NCBI RefSeq assembly: GCF_014649735.1 | Contig: NZ_BMTP01000022.1 | Coordinates: 1-64,000, forward strand | Length of the DNA stretch: 64,000 nt | Reading direction: 5' to 3' | DNA from: Streptomyces lavendofoliae | GTDB taxonomy: Bacteria; Actinomycetota; Actinomycetes; Streptomycetales; Streptomycetaceae | Shown here: piece by piece, positions 8,896 through 18,100 of the stretch | Layout: every line of letters begins with the position of its first letter | Position numbering within the stretch: position 1 is the stretch's first letter | Translations under genes and position numbers: made by a program | Notes under the pieces: model-generated | The model's input: only the letters and a program-made list of their open reading frames with translations | Told to the model about the DNA's origin: nothing | Database searches by the model: none

Positions 8896-10211
8896 GTGGG
8901 GATGACGGCCTCGCCCCGCGACAGCTGGATCGCCGACATCGGCAGCCCCGCCAGCGCCGCCATGTGCCGCTCCCGCGCCGCGTCCAGCGGCTCGCGCGCC
9001 ACCACGTCGCCGCCCTTGACCAGCTCGGCCATCAGCTGCCGGTCCACGAGATCGGCCGGCACCGGACCGGTGCCGACGACCTCCGCCTCGGCCACCCCGT
9101 CCGCGTCGGGCCGCCGCGCGGCCCACTTGCGGCCGCCGACGGACGCCTTGCCGCCCAGCGACTTCTTGGCCACCGACCGGAGCGGAGCCCTGGGGTCGGC
9201 CGACTCGGCCCGGGCGACGAGCTTGTAGACCATCGAGCACGTGGGGTGCCCGCTGCCGGTCACCAGCTGCGTCCCGACGCCGTACGCGTCCACCGGCGCC
9301 GCCGCCAGCGAGGCGATGGCGTACTCGTCCAGGTCCGACGTCACGACGATCTTCGTGTCGCGCGCCCCCAGCTCGTCCAGCTGCTGGCGCACCCGGTGCG
9401 CGACCAGCAGCAGGTCGCCGGAGTCGATGCGCACCGCGCCCAGCTCCGTACCGGCGATCTCGACGGCGGTACGCACCGCCTCGGCCACGTCGTAGGTGTC
9501 GACGAGCAGCGTCGTACCGCGGCCCAGCGACTCCACCTGCGCCCGGAAGGCGTCCCGCTCGGTGTCGTGGAGGAGGGTGAACGCGTGCGCGGACGTGCCG
9601 ACCGTCGGGATGCCGTAGCGGAAGCCCGCCGCCAGGTCGGAGGTCGAGGAGAACCCGCCCACGTACGCGGCGCGGGCCGCGGCGACGGCGGACAGCTCGT
9701 GGGTGCGCCGGGCGCCCATCTCGATCAGGCGCCGGCCGCCGGCCGCCGCGGACATCCGCGAGGCGGCGGCGGCGATCGCCGAGTCGTGGTTGAGGATCGA
9801 CAGGATGACGGTCTCCAGCAGCACGCACTCGGCGAAGGAGCCCTCGACCCGCAGGATCGGCGAGCCGGGGAAGTACACCTCGCCCTCGGGGTAGCCCCAG
9901 ATGTCGCCGCCGAAGCGGTAGTCCGCGAGCCACTCCAGCGTCGGCTCGTCGACGATTCCGCGCTCCCGCAGGAAGCCGAGGACGCCCGCGTCGAAGCGGA
10001 AGTTCTCGACGGCGTCCAGGACCCGGCCGGTGCCGGCGACCACCCCGTAGCGGCGCCCCTCGGGCAGCCGCCGGGTGAACACCTCGAAGACCGAGCGCCG
10101 GTCGGCCGTGCCGCCCCGCAGCGCCGCCTGGAGCATGGTCAGCTCGTACTGATCGGTGAAGAGCGCGGTGGACGGCACGTCCACCGGCAGCCCGAGATCC
10201 GCAGCATTCAT
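8883..10211 (-). CDS. pncB: nicotinate phosphoribosyltransferase
   Basis: 442 residues. It joins nicotinate to PRPP to give nicotinate mononucleotide, the step after pncA. The N-terminal TDQYELTM motif and the SGDL and TSDLDEY motifs are typical of the family, and the length fits. The ATG at 10211 lies exactly at the predicted transcription start: the minus-strand -10 box TAGCAT occupies 10223-10218, so the mRNA should be leaderless. An inverted repeat (10234-10248) sits over the -35 region, so repression by an NAD-related regulator is possible. Confidence 0.93.
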   Translation of the reverse strand: MNAADLGLPVDVPSTALFTDQYELTMLQAALRGGTADRRSVFEVFTRRLPEGRRYGVVAGTGRVLDAVENFRFDAGVLGFLRERGIVDEPTLEWLADYRFGGDIWGYPEGEVYFPGSPILRVEGSFAECVLLETVILSILNHDSAIAAAASRMSAAAGGRRLIEMGARRTHELSAVAAARAAYVGGFSSTSDLAAGFRYGIPTVGTSAHAFTLLHDTERDAFRAQVESLGRGTTLLVDTYDVAEAVRTAVEIAGTELGAVRIDSGDLLLVAHRVRQQLDELGARDTKIVVTSDLDEYAIASLAAAPVDAYGVGTQLVTGSGHPTCSMVYKLVARAESADPRAPLRSVAKKSLGGKASVGGRKWAARRPDADGVAEAEVVGTGPVPADLVDRQLMAELVKGGDVVAREPLDAARERHMAALAGLPMSAIQLSRGEAVIPTEYV

Positions 10212-10233
10212 ACGATGATGCTACCCCGAATAC

Positions 10234-10248
10234 TCGTCACTCTGACGA
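10234..10248. promoter_or_regulatory. inverted repeat over the pncB promoter
   Basis: TCGTCA-CTC-TGACGA is a perfect six-base inverted repeat. It lies about 30 bases upstream of the predicted pncB start of transcription and also upstream of divergent clpS. It is a candidate operator; no protein is assigned. Confidence 0.45.
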
Positions 10249-10301
10249 TTTCTCGGACCCCGTTTGTGCGACCCCCCACCCTCAGTGGCAGCATTGGCTG
10301 A

Positions 10302-10607
10302 GTGAGTGTTGCTCCCGTAGAGATCGAACGCACCGAAGCGGCCGAAGAGGGTTTCGCCGTCACCGAACCCGACGTGCCCTGGGTGACGATCGTCCACAAC
10401 GACCCGGTCAACCTCATGAGCTACGTCACCTACGTCTTCCAGGCGTACTTCGGCTACTCCAAGGACAAGGCGCACAAACTGATGCTGGACGTCCACCACA
10501 AGGGCCGGGCCGTGGTCTCCAGCGGCACCCGCGAGGAGATGGAGCGGGACGTGCAGGCCATGCACGGCTACGGACTGTGGGCGACGCTCTCCCAGGACCG
10601 CGGCTGA
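10302..10607 (+). CDS. clpS: ATP-dependent Clp protease adaptor ClpS
   Basis: 101 residues starting with GTG. ClpS binds the N-domain of a ClpA/ClpC ATPase and delivers N-end-rule substrates. The core is present: the HNDPVNLM loop with the Asn-Asp that contacts the substrate, the YVTYVF helix, and the C-terminal VHHKGRAVV strand. The C-terminal GLWATL motif is typical. The stop overlaps the start of the DUF2017 gene (TGATG), so the two are translationally coupled. Confidence 0.95.
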   Translation: MSVAPVEIERTEAAEEGFAVTEPDVPWVTIVHNDPVNLMSYVTYVFQAYFGYSKDKAHKLMLDVHHKGRAVVSSGTREEMERDVQAMHGYGLWATLSQDRG

Positions 10608-11182
10608 TGAGCGGGCACTTCCAGGCGCTGCCCGGCGGCGGCGCGGCCGTCCCGCTCGACGAGGTCGAGATCTCCATCCTCCGCTCCCTGGCGGTCCAGC
10701 TCCTGGAGCTGATCGGCCCCGGGGACGTACCGGCCAAGGGCGAGGACCCGCTGGCCGAGCTGTTCCGCGAGGGCCCCAGCGAGCCGCCGTCCGACCCGGC
10801 GCTGGCCCGCCTGTTCCCCGACGCCTACGGGGACGGCGACGACGAGCTGCGCGCCGCGTCGGCCGAGTTCCGCCGCTACACGGAGAACGACCTGCGCACC
10901 CGCAAGCGCGAGGACGCCCTCGCCGTCGTACGGAGCCTGGACGCCCTCGACGCGGCGGGGGAGGGCGGCGCGGTCCTCCAGCTGACGCCCGACGAGGCAC
11001 GGCGGTGGCTCGGCGCGCTCAACGACCTGCGGCTGACCATCGGCACCCGGCTGGAGGTCAAGGACGACGACGAGAGCGAGGCGCTGTACCGGCTGCCGGA
11101 CTCCGACCCGCGCAAGCCGATGGTCATGGCGTACCTCTGGCTGGGCGCCCTCCAGGAGACTCTCGTCGAGACCCTCATGTGA
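10607..11182 (+). CDS. DUF2017 family protein
   Basis: 191 residues from the ATG at 10607, overlapping the clpS stop. This family is conserved next to clpS in actinobacteria and has no assigned function. The sequence is acidic and largely helical, with no signal or membrane segment. The coupling to clpS suggests a role in regulated proteolysis, but this is inference from position only. Confidence 0.85.
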   Translation: MSGHFQALPGGGAAVPLDEVEISILRSLAVQLLELIGPGDVPAKGEDPLAELFREGPSEPPSDPALARLFPDAYGDGDDELRAASAEFRRYTENDLRTRKREDALAVVRSLDALDAAGEGGAVLQLTPDEARRWLGALNDLRLTIGTRLEVKDDDESEALYRLPDSDPRKPMVMAYLWLGALQETLVETLM

Positions 11183-11496
11183 CCTTCGTTCGCTCAGCGG
11201 ACGCTCAAATCCGCATAACGATCAGGTCACCAACCCGCCCGTCCTTGCGGGCGTAGATGCGCTTTGTCCCGATTTCTCTGTGGTGTGCATCACTTCGGCA
11301 TGTCTCGATCATTGTTGCGATCGTGGTAAACCTTCTCGAATCGCCCGGGGACGCCACCCCTGTCACCCGGGTGCGCTCAGGCCGGCAGACCGCCGGCGGC
11401 ACTCCATCCATATCCGGGGGGATCAGGACCTGATCCGCGGTCACGCGCAGTCCAGTGCGAGCGACGCGGATCAGCGTGGAGAAAGGCGCACCAACC
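11183..11496. other. 314-bp intergenic region before the amino-acid permease
   Basis: No convincing gene. Base composition is lower in GC around 11260-11340. The region carries the palindrome at 11420-11436 and a GGAGAAAGG ribosome site (from 11477) for the permease. It probably contains the permease promoter. Confidence 0.6.
11420..11436. promoter_or_regulatory. 17-bp perfect palindrome, candidate operator
   Basis: GGATCAGG-A-CCTGATCC: eight-base arms about one central base, about 60 bases before the permease start codon. The form is typical of a dimeric repressor site. The regulator is unknown. Confidence 0.5.
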
Positions 11497-12921
11497 ATGA
11501 CCTCAGTGCGGGTCGACAAGCAGCACGACGGCAGTGAGGCCGCGGAGTCCGCCTCCGGCGAGGGCTACCAGCGGGGCCTCGGAGCCCGTCAGATCCAGAT
11601 GATCGCGATCGGCGGAGCCATCGGCACCGGGCTCTTCCTCGGCGCGGGCAAGGCCATCTCCAAGGCCGGACCGAGCCTCATCCTGGCGTACGCCATCGCC
11701 GGTCTCGTCATCTTCTTCATCATGCGGGCGCTGGGCGAGCTGCTCATGTACCGCCCGGTCTCGGGCTCCTTCTCGGAGTACGCCCGTGAGTTCATCGGCC
11801 CCTTCGCGGGCTTCGTCACCGGCTGGACCTACTGGCTCTTCTGGGTCGTCACCGGCATCACCGAGGTCACCGCGGCCGCCACGTACATGACGTACTGGTG
11901 GAACATCCCCCAGTGGGTGTCCGCCCTCGTCTTCACGATCATCCTGTACGGCGCGAACCTGATCTCCGTGAAGCTCTTCGGCGAGCTGGAGTTCTGGTTC
12001 TCGATGATCAAGGTCACGGCCATCATCGGCATGATCCTGATCTGCGCCGGCATCCTCACCATCGGCTTCTCCGACGCCGCCGACACCGCGTCCATGACCA
12101 TGCTCTGGTCCGAGGGCGGCTTCTTCCCCAAGGGCATCGGCGGCACGCTGATGACCCTGCAGATCGTGATGTTCGCCTTCCTGGCCGTCGAGCTGGTCGG
12201 TGTCACCGCCGGCGAGTCCAAGGACCCGAAGGTCACCCTGCCCAAGGCCATCAACACCGTCCCGTGGCGCATCGCCGTCTTCTACGTCGGCGCGCTGATC
12301 ATGATCCTGTCGGTCGTCCCGTGGACGCACTTCCAGCCGGGCGTCTCGCCCTTCGTCGCCGCGTTCGAGGAGATGGGCCTCGGCGTCGGCGCCGCGATCG
12401 TGAACTTCGTGGTGCTCACCGCCGCCCTCTCCTCCTGCAACTCGGGCATGTACTCCACCGGCCGCATGCTGCGCGACCTCGCGCTCAACGGCCAGGGCCC
12501 GCGGGTCTTCACCAAGCTGACGAAGTCCGGCACCCCGCTGATCGGCACCACCGTCTCGGCGGCGCTGATGCTCGTGGGCGTGTGGATCAACTACGTCGCC
12601 CCCGGCAAGGCCTTCGAGTACGTCGTCTCCTTCGCGACCATCTCCGGCATGTGGGCCTGGATCATGATCCTGGTCTCGCAGATCCGCTACCGTGCCGCCG
12701 TCCGGCGCGGCGAGGCCCCGGAGTCGGAGTTCAAGGCCCCCGGCGCGCCGTTCACCAGCTGGTTCGCGCTGCTGTTCATCGGCATGGTCATCGTGATGAT
12801 GGGCATCGACGAGGGCGCGCGGGTCTCCCTGTACTGCGCCCCGCTGTGGGCCCTGCTGCTCGGTGTCTCCTACCTAATCCTGAAGTCCCGGAACCCGGAG
12901 AACGCCGCCTTCAAGCGGTAG
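11497..12921 (+). CDS. APC-family amino-acid permease
   Basis: 474 residues. The consensus IGGAIGTGLFLGAG of the first membrane helix and twelve predicted hydrophobic segments identify an amino acid-polyamine-organocation permease of the AnsP/GabP/CycA type, a proton-coupled importer in the cytoplasmic membrane. The substrate cannot be read from sequence. The start ATG at 11497 was chosen for its GGAGAAAGG site; an upstream in-frame start lacks one. A strong hairpin follows the stop. A palindrome upstream may be a regulator site. Confidence 0.9.
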   Translation: MTSVRVDKQHDGSEAAESASGEGYQRGLGARQIQMIAIGGAIGTGLFLGAGKAISKAGPSLILAYAIAGLVIFFIMRALGELLMYRPVSGSFSEYAREFIGPFAGFVTGWTYWLFWVVTGITEVTAAATYMTYWWNIPQWVSALVFTIILYGANLISVKLFGELEFWFSMIKVTAIIGMILICAGILTIGFSDAADTASMTMLWSEGGFFPKGIGGTLMTLQIVMFAFLAVELVGVTAGESKDPKVTLPKAINTVPWRIAVFYVGALIMILSVVPWTHFQPGVSPFVAAFEEMGLGVGAAIVNFVVLTAALSSCNSGMYSTGRMLRDLALNGQGPRVFTKLTKSGTPLIGTTVSAALMLVGVWINYVAPGKAFEYVVSFATISGMWAWIMILVSQIRYRAAVRRGEAPESEFKAPGAPFTSWFALLFIGMVIVMMGIDEGARVSLYCAPLWALLLGVSYLILKSRNPENAAFKR

Positions 12922-12934
12922 TCGTCCAGCATGT

Positions 12935-12971
12935 GGGCCCGCCCGTACCACCACTCGGTACGGGCGGGCCC
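12935..12971 (+). terminator. bidirectional-type hairpin after the permease gene
   Basis: 15-base perfect arms (12935-12949 and 12957-12971) with a seven-base loop, followed by CTCTGCTT. It separates the permease from mec, whose start codon is only about 20 bases away. Confidence 0.85.
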
Positions 12972-12991
12972 CTCTGCTTATCCTGATGCGC

Positions 12992-13414
12992 ATGCTGACC
13001 ATCACACGGGCCCTGTACGACCAGATCGTCGCGCACGCGCGCGAGGACCACCCGGACGAGGCCTGCGGCGTGGTCGCGGGCCCGGCGGGCTCCGGCCGCC
13101 CCGAGCGCTTCGTCCCCATGCTCAACGCCGCCCGCTCGCCCACGTTCTACGAGTTCGACTCGGGGGACCTGCTGAAGCTCTACCGCGAGATGGACGACCG
13201 CGACGAGGAACCGGTCGTCATCTACCACTCGCACACCGCGACCGAGGCGTACCCCTCGCGCACCGACGTCTCCTACGCCAACGAGCCCGGCGCCCACTAC
13301 GTCCTGGTCTCGACGGCGGACACCGACGACGCCGGACCGTTCCAGTTCCGCTCGTACCGCATCGTCGACGGCGAGATCACCGAGGAAGAGGTCCAGGTCG
13401 TCGAGGCGTACTGA
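12992..13414 (+). CDS. mec: Mec, JAMM-family CysO-cysteine peptidase
   Basis: 140 residues. This JAB/MPN zinc metallopeptidase releases cysteine from the CysO-cysteine adduct in the CysO/CysM route. The full JAMM motif is present: Glu23, then HxH (79, 81), seven residues, Ser89 and Asp92. The ATG at 12992 was chosen because TATCCT at 12979-12984 puts transcription start one base before it, implying a leaderless message. An in-frame ATG at 12986 is also possible. cysO and cysM follow, with a small leader peptide gene between. The substrate assignment rests on this neighbourhood and on the M. tuberculosis homologue. Confidence 0.88.
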   Translation: MLTITRALYDQIVAHAREDHPDEACGVVAGPAGSGRPERFVPMLNAARSPTFYEFDSGDLLKLYREMDDRDEEPVVIYHSHTATEAYPSRTDVSYANEPGAHYVLVSTADTDDAGPFQFRSYRIVDGEITEEEVQVVEAY

Positions 13415-13488
13415 CCGGCCGTCCCGCATCCCGGTCGCAAATCGTCCACGATGCGGGATCACACTCCGAATGGCGGAGCGGGAATCGA

Positions 13489-13501
13489 TACGATGACCGC
13501 A
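13489..13501 (+). promoter_or_regulatory. -10 box giving a leaderless start for the cys leader peptide
   Basis: TACGAT at 13489-13494 places the transcription start at about 13501, the A of the leader ATG. No clear -35 box is seen. Confidence 0.45.
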
Positions 13502-13617
13502 TGGTTTTCCTCGACGTGAGCGAACAGACGCCGGGCACCGTGCTGCTCGTGGCGCGGCTGCACGTCGACCTGTGCCGCCTCGCCAGCGCGATGTGTCCGC
13601 GCCGCGCCGCCGTCTAG
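13501..13617 (+). CDS. cysteine-codon leader peptide upstream of cysO-cysM
   Basis: A 38-residue open frame with ATG at the predicted mRNA 5' end. It carries the HVDLC-R motif seen in actinobacterial putative leader peptides of sulfur genes, with Cys codons at 25 (TGC) and 32 (TGT) followed by an Arg-rich end. It lies 139 bases before cysO. The spacer is very C-rich and G-poor at first, then holds a GCGCGC hairpin near 13676-13700. That arrangement suits attenuation in which ribosome stalling at Cys codons relieves termination when cysteine is short. Family resemblance is from memory; the mechanism is inference. Confidence 0.72.
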   Translation: MVFLDVSEQTPGTVLLVARLHVDLCRLASAMCPRRAAV

Positions 13618-13756
13618 CGCCACCACCGGTACGACCCCGGCACGACCCGGTCCACCCCGGCACCACCCTCGCACCCGCGCGCATCCGTCCGCGCGCGCAC
13701 GCAGCACGGCCCGCCTTCTTCTCGCAGACTCAGCCCTTCCGACAGGAGCCCACGCC

Positions 13757-14035
13757 ATGGCCATCGAGGTCCGCATCCCGACCATCCTCCGCACCCACAC
13801 CGGCGGCGCCAAGGCCGTCGAGGGCAGCGGAGACACCCTCGCCGACCTCTTCGCCGACCTCGAGTCCCGGTACGCCGGCATCCAGGAGCGCATCGTCGAG
13901 GGCGGCGAGCTGCGCCGCTTCGTGAACGTCTACCTCAACGACGAGGACGTCCGCTTCCTGGAGGGCATCAACACCAAGCTGTCGGACGGCGACAACGTGA
14001 CGATCCTCCCGGCCGTGGCCGGCGGAATGCGCTGA
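13757..14035 (+). CDS. cysO: CysO, MoaD/ThiS-family sulfur carrier
   Basis: 92 residues. Ubiquitin-like sulfur carrier whose C-terminal Gly-Gly thiocarboxylate gives sulfur to CysM. IPTILR, FVNVYLNDEDVR and TILPAVAGG match the M. tuberculosis protein closely. Unlike that protein, this one does not end in Gly-Gly: Met-Arg follow, so trimming would be needed before activation. The Mec-type JAMM peptidase encoded upstream is the obvious candidate. AGGAG precedes the ATG. The stop overlaps the cysM start. Confidence 0.93.
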   Translation: MAIEVRIPTILRTHTGGAKAVEGSGDTLADLFADLESRYAGIQERIVEGGELRRFVNVYLNDEDVRFLEGINTKLSDGDNVTILPAVAGGMR

Positions 14036-14985
14036 TGCGCTACGACTCGCCCCTCGCCGCGGTCGGCAACACCCCGCTCGTCCGGCTGCCGCGCCTGTCC
14101 CCCTCGGCGGACGTGCGCGTCTGGGCCAAGCTGGAGGACCGCAACCCGACCGGCTCGATCAAGGACCGCCCGGCCCTGCACATGATCGAGCAGGCCGAGA
14201 AGGACGGCCGGCTCACGCCCGGCTGCACCATCCTCGAGCCCACCAGCGGCAACACCGGCATCTCGCTCGCCATGGCGGCCAGGCTCAAGGGCTACCGCAT
14301 CGTGTGCGTGATGCCCGAGAACACCTCCCAGGAGCGGCGCGACCTGCTCTCCATGTGGGGCGCCGAGATCATCTCGTCCCCGGCGGCCGGGGGCTCCAAC
14401 ACGGCCGTGCGGGTCGCCAAGGAGCTCTCCGCCGAGCACCCCGACTGGGTGATGCTCTACCAGTACGGCAACCCCGACAACGCGGGCGCGCACTACGCGA
14501 CGACGGGCCCGGAGATCCTGGCCGACCTCCCGTCCATCACGCACTTCGTGGCGGGTCTCGGGACCACGGGGACGCTCATGGGCGTCGGCCGCTACCTGCG
14601 CGAGCACAAGCCGGACGTCAGGATCGTGGCCGCCGAGCCGCGGTACGACGACCTCGTGTACGGCCTGCGGAACCTCGACGAGGGCTTCGTCCCCGAGCTG
14701 TACGACGCCTCGGTCCTGACGACCCGCTTCTCGGTCGGCTCGGCGGACGCGGTGACCCGGACGCGGGAGCTGCTCCAGCAGGAGGGCATCTTCGCGGGCG
14801 TCTCCACGGGCGCGGCGCTGCACGCGGCGATCGGCGTCGGCAAGAAGGCGGTGAAGGCGGGCGAGAGCGCGGACATCGTGTTCGTCGTCGCCGACGGCGG
14901 CTGGAAGTACCTGTCGACGGGCGTCTACACGGCCGCCACCACGGAAGAGGCCATCGAGACCCTCCACGGCCAGCTCTGGGCCTGA
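14035..14985 (+). CDS. cysM: cysteine synthase, CysO-dependent type
   Basis: 316 residues. This PLP enzyme of fold type II makes cysteine from O-phosphoserine or O-acetylserine, here presumably with CysO thiocarboxylate as sulfur donor. The PLP lysine is in NPTGSIKDRPA (about Lys43), the substrate loop is TSGNTG, and a glycine-rich phosphate-binding loop (GLGTTGT) follows. The start overlaps the cysO stop (TGATG), so the two products are made in step. The CysO-dependent assignment rests on this linkage. Confidence 0.93.
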   Translation: MRYDSPLAAVGNTPLVRLPRLSPSADVRVWAKLEDRNPTGSIKDRPALHMIEQAEKDGRLTPGCTILEPTSGNTGISLAMAARLKGYRIVCVMPENTSQERRDLLSMWGAEIISSPAAGGSNTAVRVAKELSAEHPDWVMLYQYGNPDNAGAHYATTGPEILADLPSITHFVAGLGTTGTLMGVGRYLREHKPDVRIVAAEPRYDDLVYGLRNLDEGFVPELYDASVLTTRFSVGSADAVTRTRELLQQEGIFAGVSTGAALHAAIGVGKKAVKAGESADIVFVVADGGWKYLSTGVYTAATTEEAIETLHGQLWA

Positions 14986-15141
14986 CGCCCGGCACCGGGT
15001 GGCGGCCACCGCCGCCGGTGGGCCGGCCCCCTCCGGGCCCGGCCTCCTCGCGGCCCGCGGGGCGCGCCACCGGTCACGGTGGACGTGCCCCGCCGCCGGG
15101 TCGCGGCGAGGGGCGGCCCCGGGCCGTACGCCGGGTGCGGG

Positions 15142-15615
15142 TCAGGCGGCCAGGTGCCGGACCTTGTCCCAGACCAGCGGGTCCACCCGGCTCGCGCGGC
15201 GGCGGAAGCGACCGAGCGGGACGTCCCGCAGCTCGTCCGTCTCCAGGAAGCTCGGCCGGCCGCGGGCGTCGCCCACCGCGTCGGGGCGCAGCGCGATCAC
15301 GCCCGGCCGCTCGTCGCGGTACCGGCTGGTGATCTTGGCGACGAGCGCCGTGTCCCCGCGTACCGCCAGGACCAGGCACGGCCGGTCCTTCGAGCCGGGG
15401 CCGTCCTCGTAGGGCACGTCCGCCCACCAGATCTCCCCCGCCCCGGGCCGTGCCCTCGGCGCCCGGCCGCCCGGCCGTGCCGGCGGTCGCGTACGCCCCT
15501 CGGGGCGGCTTCCCCGGCGCCCCCCGGGCCGGCGGCGGCCGGACGCGTCGGACACCGCCGCCACCAGGGCGATCACCACGACGGCGCCGAGCGCCGGCCA
15601 CCAGGACGTGTCCAT
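15142..15615 (-). CDS. PemK/MazF-like domain protein with an N-terminal membrane anchor
   Basis: 157 residues. Residues about 5-22 form a single hydrophobic segment, followed by a basic Arg/Gly/Pro linker. A PemK-like domain begins at GEIWWADVPY with the DRPCLVL strand and ends near residue 150. PemK/MazF proteins are usually soluble endoribonuclease toxins paired with an antitoxin. No antitoxin gene is adjacent, and the membrane anchor is unusual. The frame extends upstream, but the ATG at 15615 starts the anchor cleanly. The toxin function is not established. Confidence 0.75.
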   Translation of the reverse strand: MDTSWWPALGAVVVIALVAAVSDASGRRRPGGRRGSRPEGRTRPPARPGGRAPRARPGAGEIWWADVPYEDGPGSKDRPCLVLAVRGDTALVAKITSRYRDERPGVIALRPDAVGDARGRPSFLETDELRDVPLGRFRRRASRVDPLVWDKVRHLAA

Positions 15616-15778
15616 GCACCGGACGCTACCCGCCCGAACCGGTGACAGCGCGGGTGAGTTCGACCACAAGGGGCCACCGCGGAGGAGCGACCCGCCGTGC
15701 CGCGCCTTACGCTCGGTAAACCGCACGACCTCCCCTGTCAGCGCCTGCCCGGCTCCCTTCCACGGAGGTTCTCGCTCC

Positions 15779-16531
15779 ATGAAGCTCACCGTCGTCGGCT
15801 GCTCGGGGTCGTTCCCGTCCGCGGAATCGGCCTGTTCGAGCTACCTCGTAGAGGCCGACGGCTTCCGGCTGCTCCTCGACATGGGCAACGGCGCCCTGGG
15901 CGAGCTGCAGCGCCACATCGGTCTGTACGACCTCGACGCGATCTTCCTCAGCCACCTGCACGCCGATCACTGCATCGACATGTGCGGGTACTTCGTCGCG
16001 CGCTACTACCGCCACGAGGGCGGTCGCTGCCCCGCCATCCCCGTCTACGCGCCGGACGGTGCCGAGCAGCGCCTCACCACGGCGTACGCGGACACACCGT
16101 CGGACACGTCGATGAGCGAGGTGTTCGACTTCCACGCGCTGAAGTCCGGCTCGTTCGACCTCGGCCCGTTCCGGGTGCGCACGGAGAAGGTCTGCCACCC
16201 CGTGGAGGCCTACGGGATCCGGCTGGAGCACGGCGGGAAGTCCCTCGTGTACTCCGGGGACACGGGGGTCTGCGACGAACTGGACGCGCTCGCCGCGGGC
16301 GCGGACCTGTTCCTGTGCGAGGCGTCCTTCACGTACGGCAAGGAGGACATCCCCGGCCTGCACCTGAACGGCCGTGAGGCCGGCGCGCACGCCGCCCGGG
16401 CGGGCGCGGGACGGCTGGTGCTCACCCACATCCCGCCCTGGACCGACGCCGAGCGCAACCTGGCGGACGCGCGGGCGGTGTACGACGGGCCCTCGGAGCT
16501 GGCGCACGCGGGCGCGGTCTACCAGGTCTGA
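15779..16531 (+). CDS. MBL-fold metallo-hydrolase (RNase Z-like)
   Basis: 250 residues with a GGAGG site (15764-15768) upstream. The metallo-beta-lactamase motif HLHADHCID binds two metals, and later His and Asp residues (VCHPVEAYG, YSGDTG, LTHIPPW) complete the site. It belongs to the group of small cytoplasmic MBL-fold hydrolases related to RNase Z and PhnP; the substrate is unknown. It is divergent from the PemK-like gene and convergent with the nag PTS gene, with a strong shared hairpin between. Confidence 0.88.
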   Translation: MKLTVVGCSGSFPSAESACSSYLVEADGFRLLLDMGNGALGELQRHIGLYDLDAIFLSHLHADHCIDMCGYFVARYYRHEGGRCPAIPVYAPDGAEQRLTTAYADTPSDTSMSEVFDFHALKSGSFDLGPFRVRTEKVCHPVEAYGIRLEHGGKSLVYSGDTGVCDELDALAAGADLFLCEASFTYGKEDIPGLHLNGREAGAHAARAGAGRLVLTHIPPWTDAERNLADARAVYDGPSELAHAGAVYQV

Positions 16532-16541
16532 CGACATGCGG

Positions 16542-16575
16542 AAGGCCCCCGGAACCGTTCGGTTCCGGGGGCCTT
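16542..16575. terminator. bidirectional terminator between the MBL gene and nagE2
   Basis: Perfect 15-base arms with a GTTC loop; the arms begin AAGG and end CCTT, so it works in both directions for the convergent genes. Confidence 0.88.
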
Positions 16576-16584
16576 CGGCGTCGG

Positions 16585-17847
<1,263 letters not shown>

Positions 17848-17936
17848 CAGGTTCCTCCAGGTGGGCAAGGCGCCGCCCGGGGACATTGATGTCTAATGGG
17901 GGACGGCGGCGTCTCGGGGAACGCGGCGCAACGCCG

Positions 17937-17952
17937 CGTGGTCTACACCATT
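17937..17952. promoter_or_regulatory. DasR-like operator (dre), first of a pair
   Basis: CGTGGTCTACACCATT matches the remembered dre consensus ACTGGTCTAGACCACT at 12 of 16 positions. It lies upstream of the EIIC gene ending at 16585. Confidence 0.65.
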
Positions 17953-17953
17953 A

Positions 17954-17969
17954 ACTGGTGTAGACCTGT
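17954..17969. promoter_or_regulatory. DasR-like operator (dre), second of a pair
   Basis: ACTGGTGTAGACCTGT matches the remembered dre consensus at 13 of 16 positions and lies one base from the first site. Paired sites suggest tight control of this PTS gene. Confidence 0.72.
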
Positions 17970-18016
17970 TGTAGCACGGTGAGGGTTAGATAAGGAACTT
18001 GCGATTTGATAACGCT

Positions 18017-18044
18017 GAAGGGGCCCCATGACCGGGGCCCCTTC
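18017..18044 (-). terminator. hairpin terminator after the second EIIC gene
   Basis: GAAGGGGCCCC and GGGGCCCCTTC (11-base perfect arms) with a six-base loop, just past the stop of the EIIC gene that ends at 18101 on the minus strand. Confidence 0.8.
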
Positions 18045-18100
18045 GGGTGCGGCGGGCGGCGCCGCCGCCGGACGCGGCCGGGCGACCGCCGGAGCGGCGG

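Noticed and set aside
11205..11519. Minus-strand gene of 104 residues upstream of the permease
   Set aside because: It overlaps the permease start and the palindrome and has no ribosome site.
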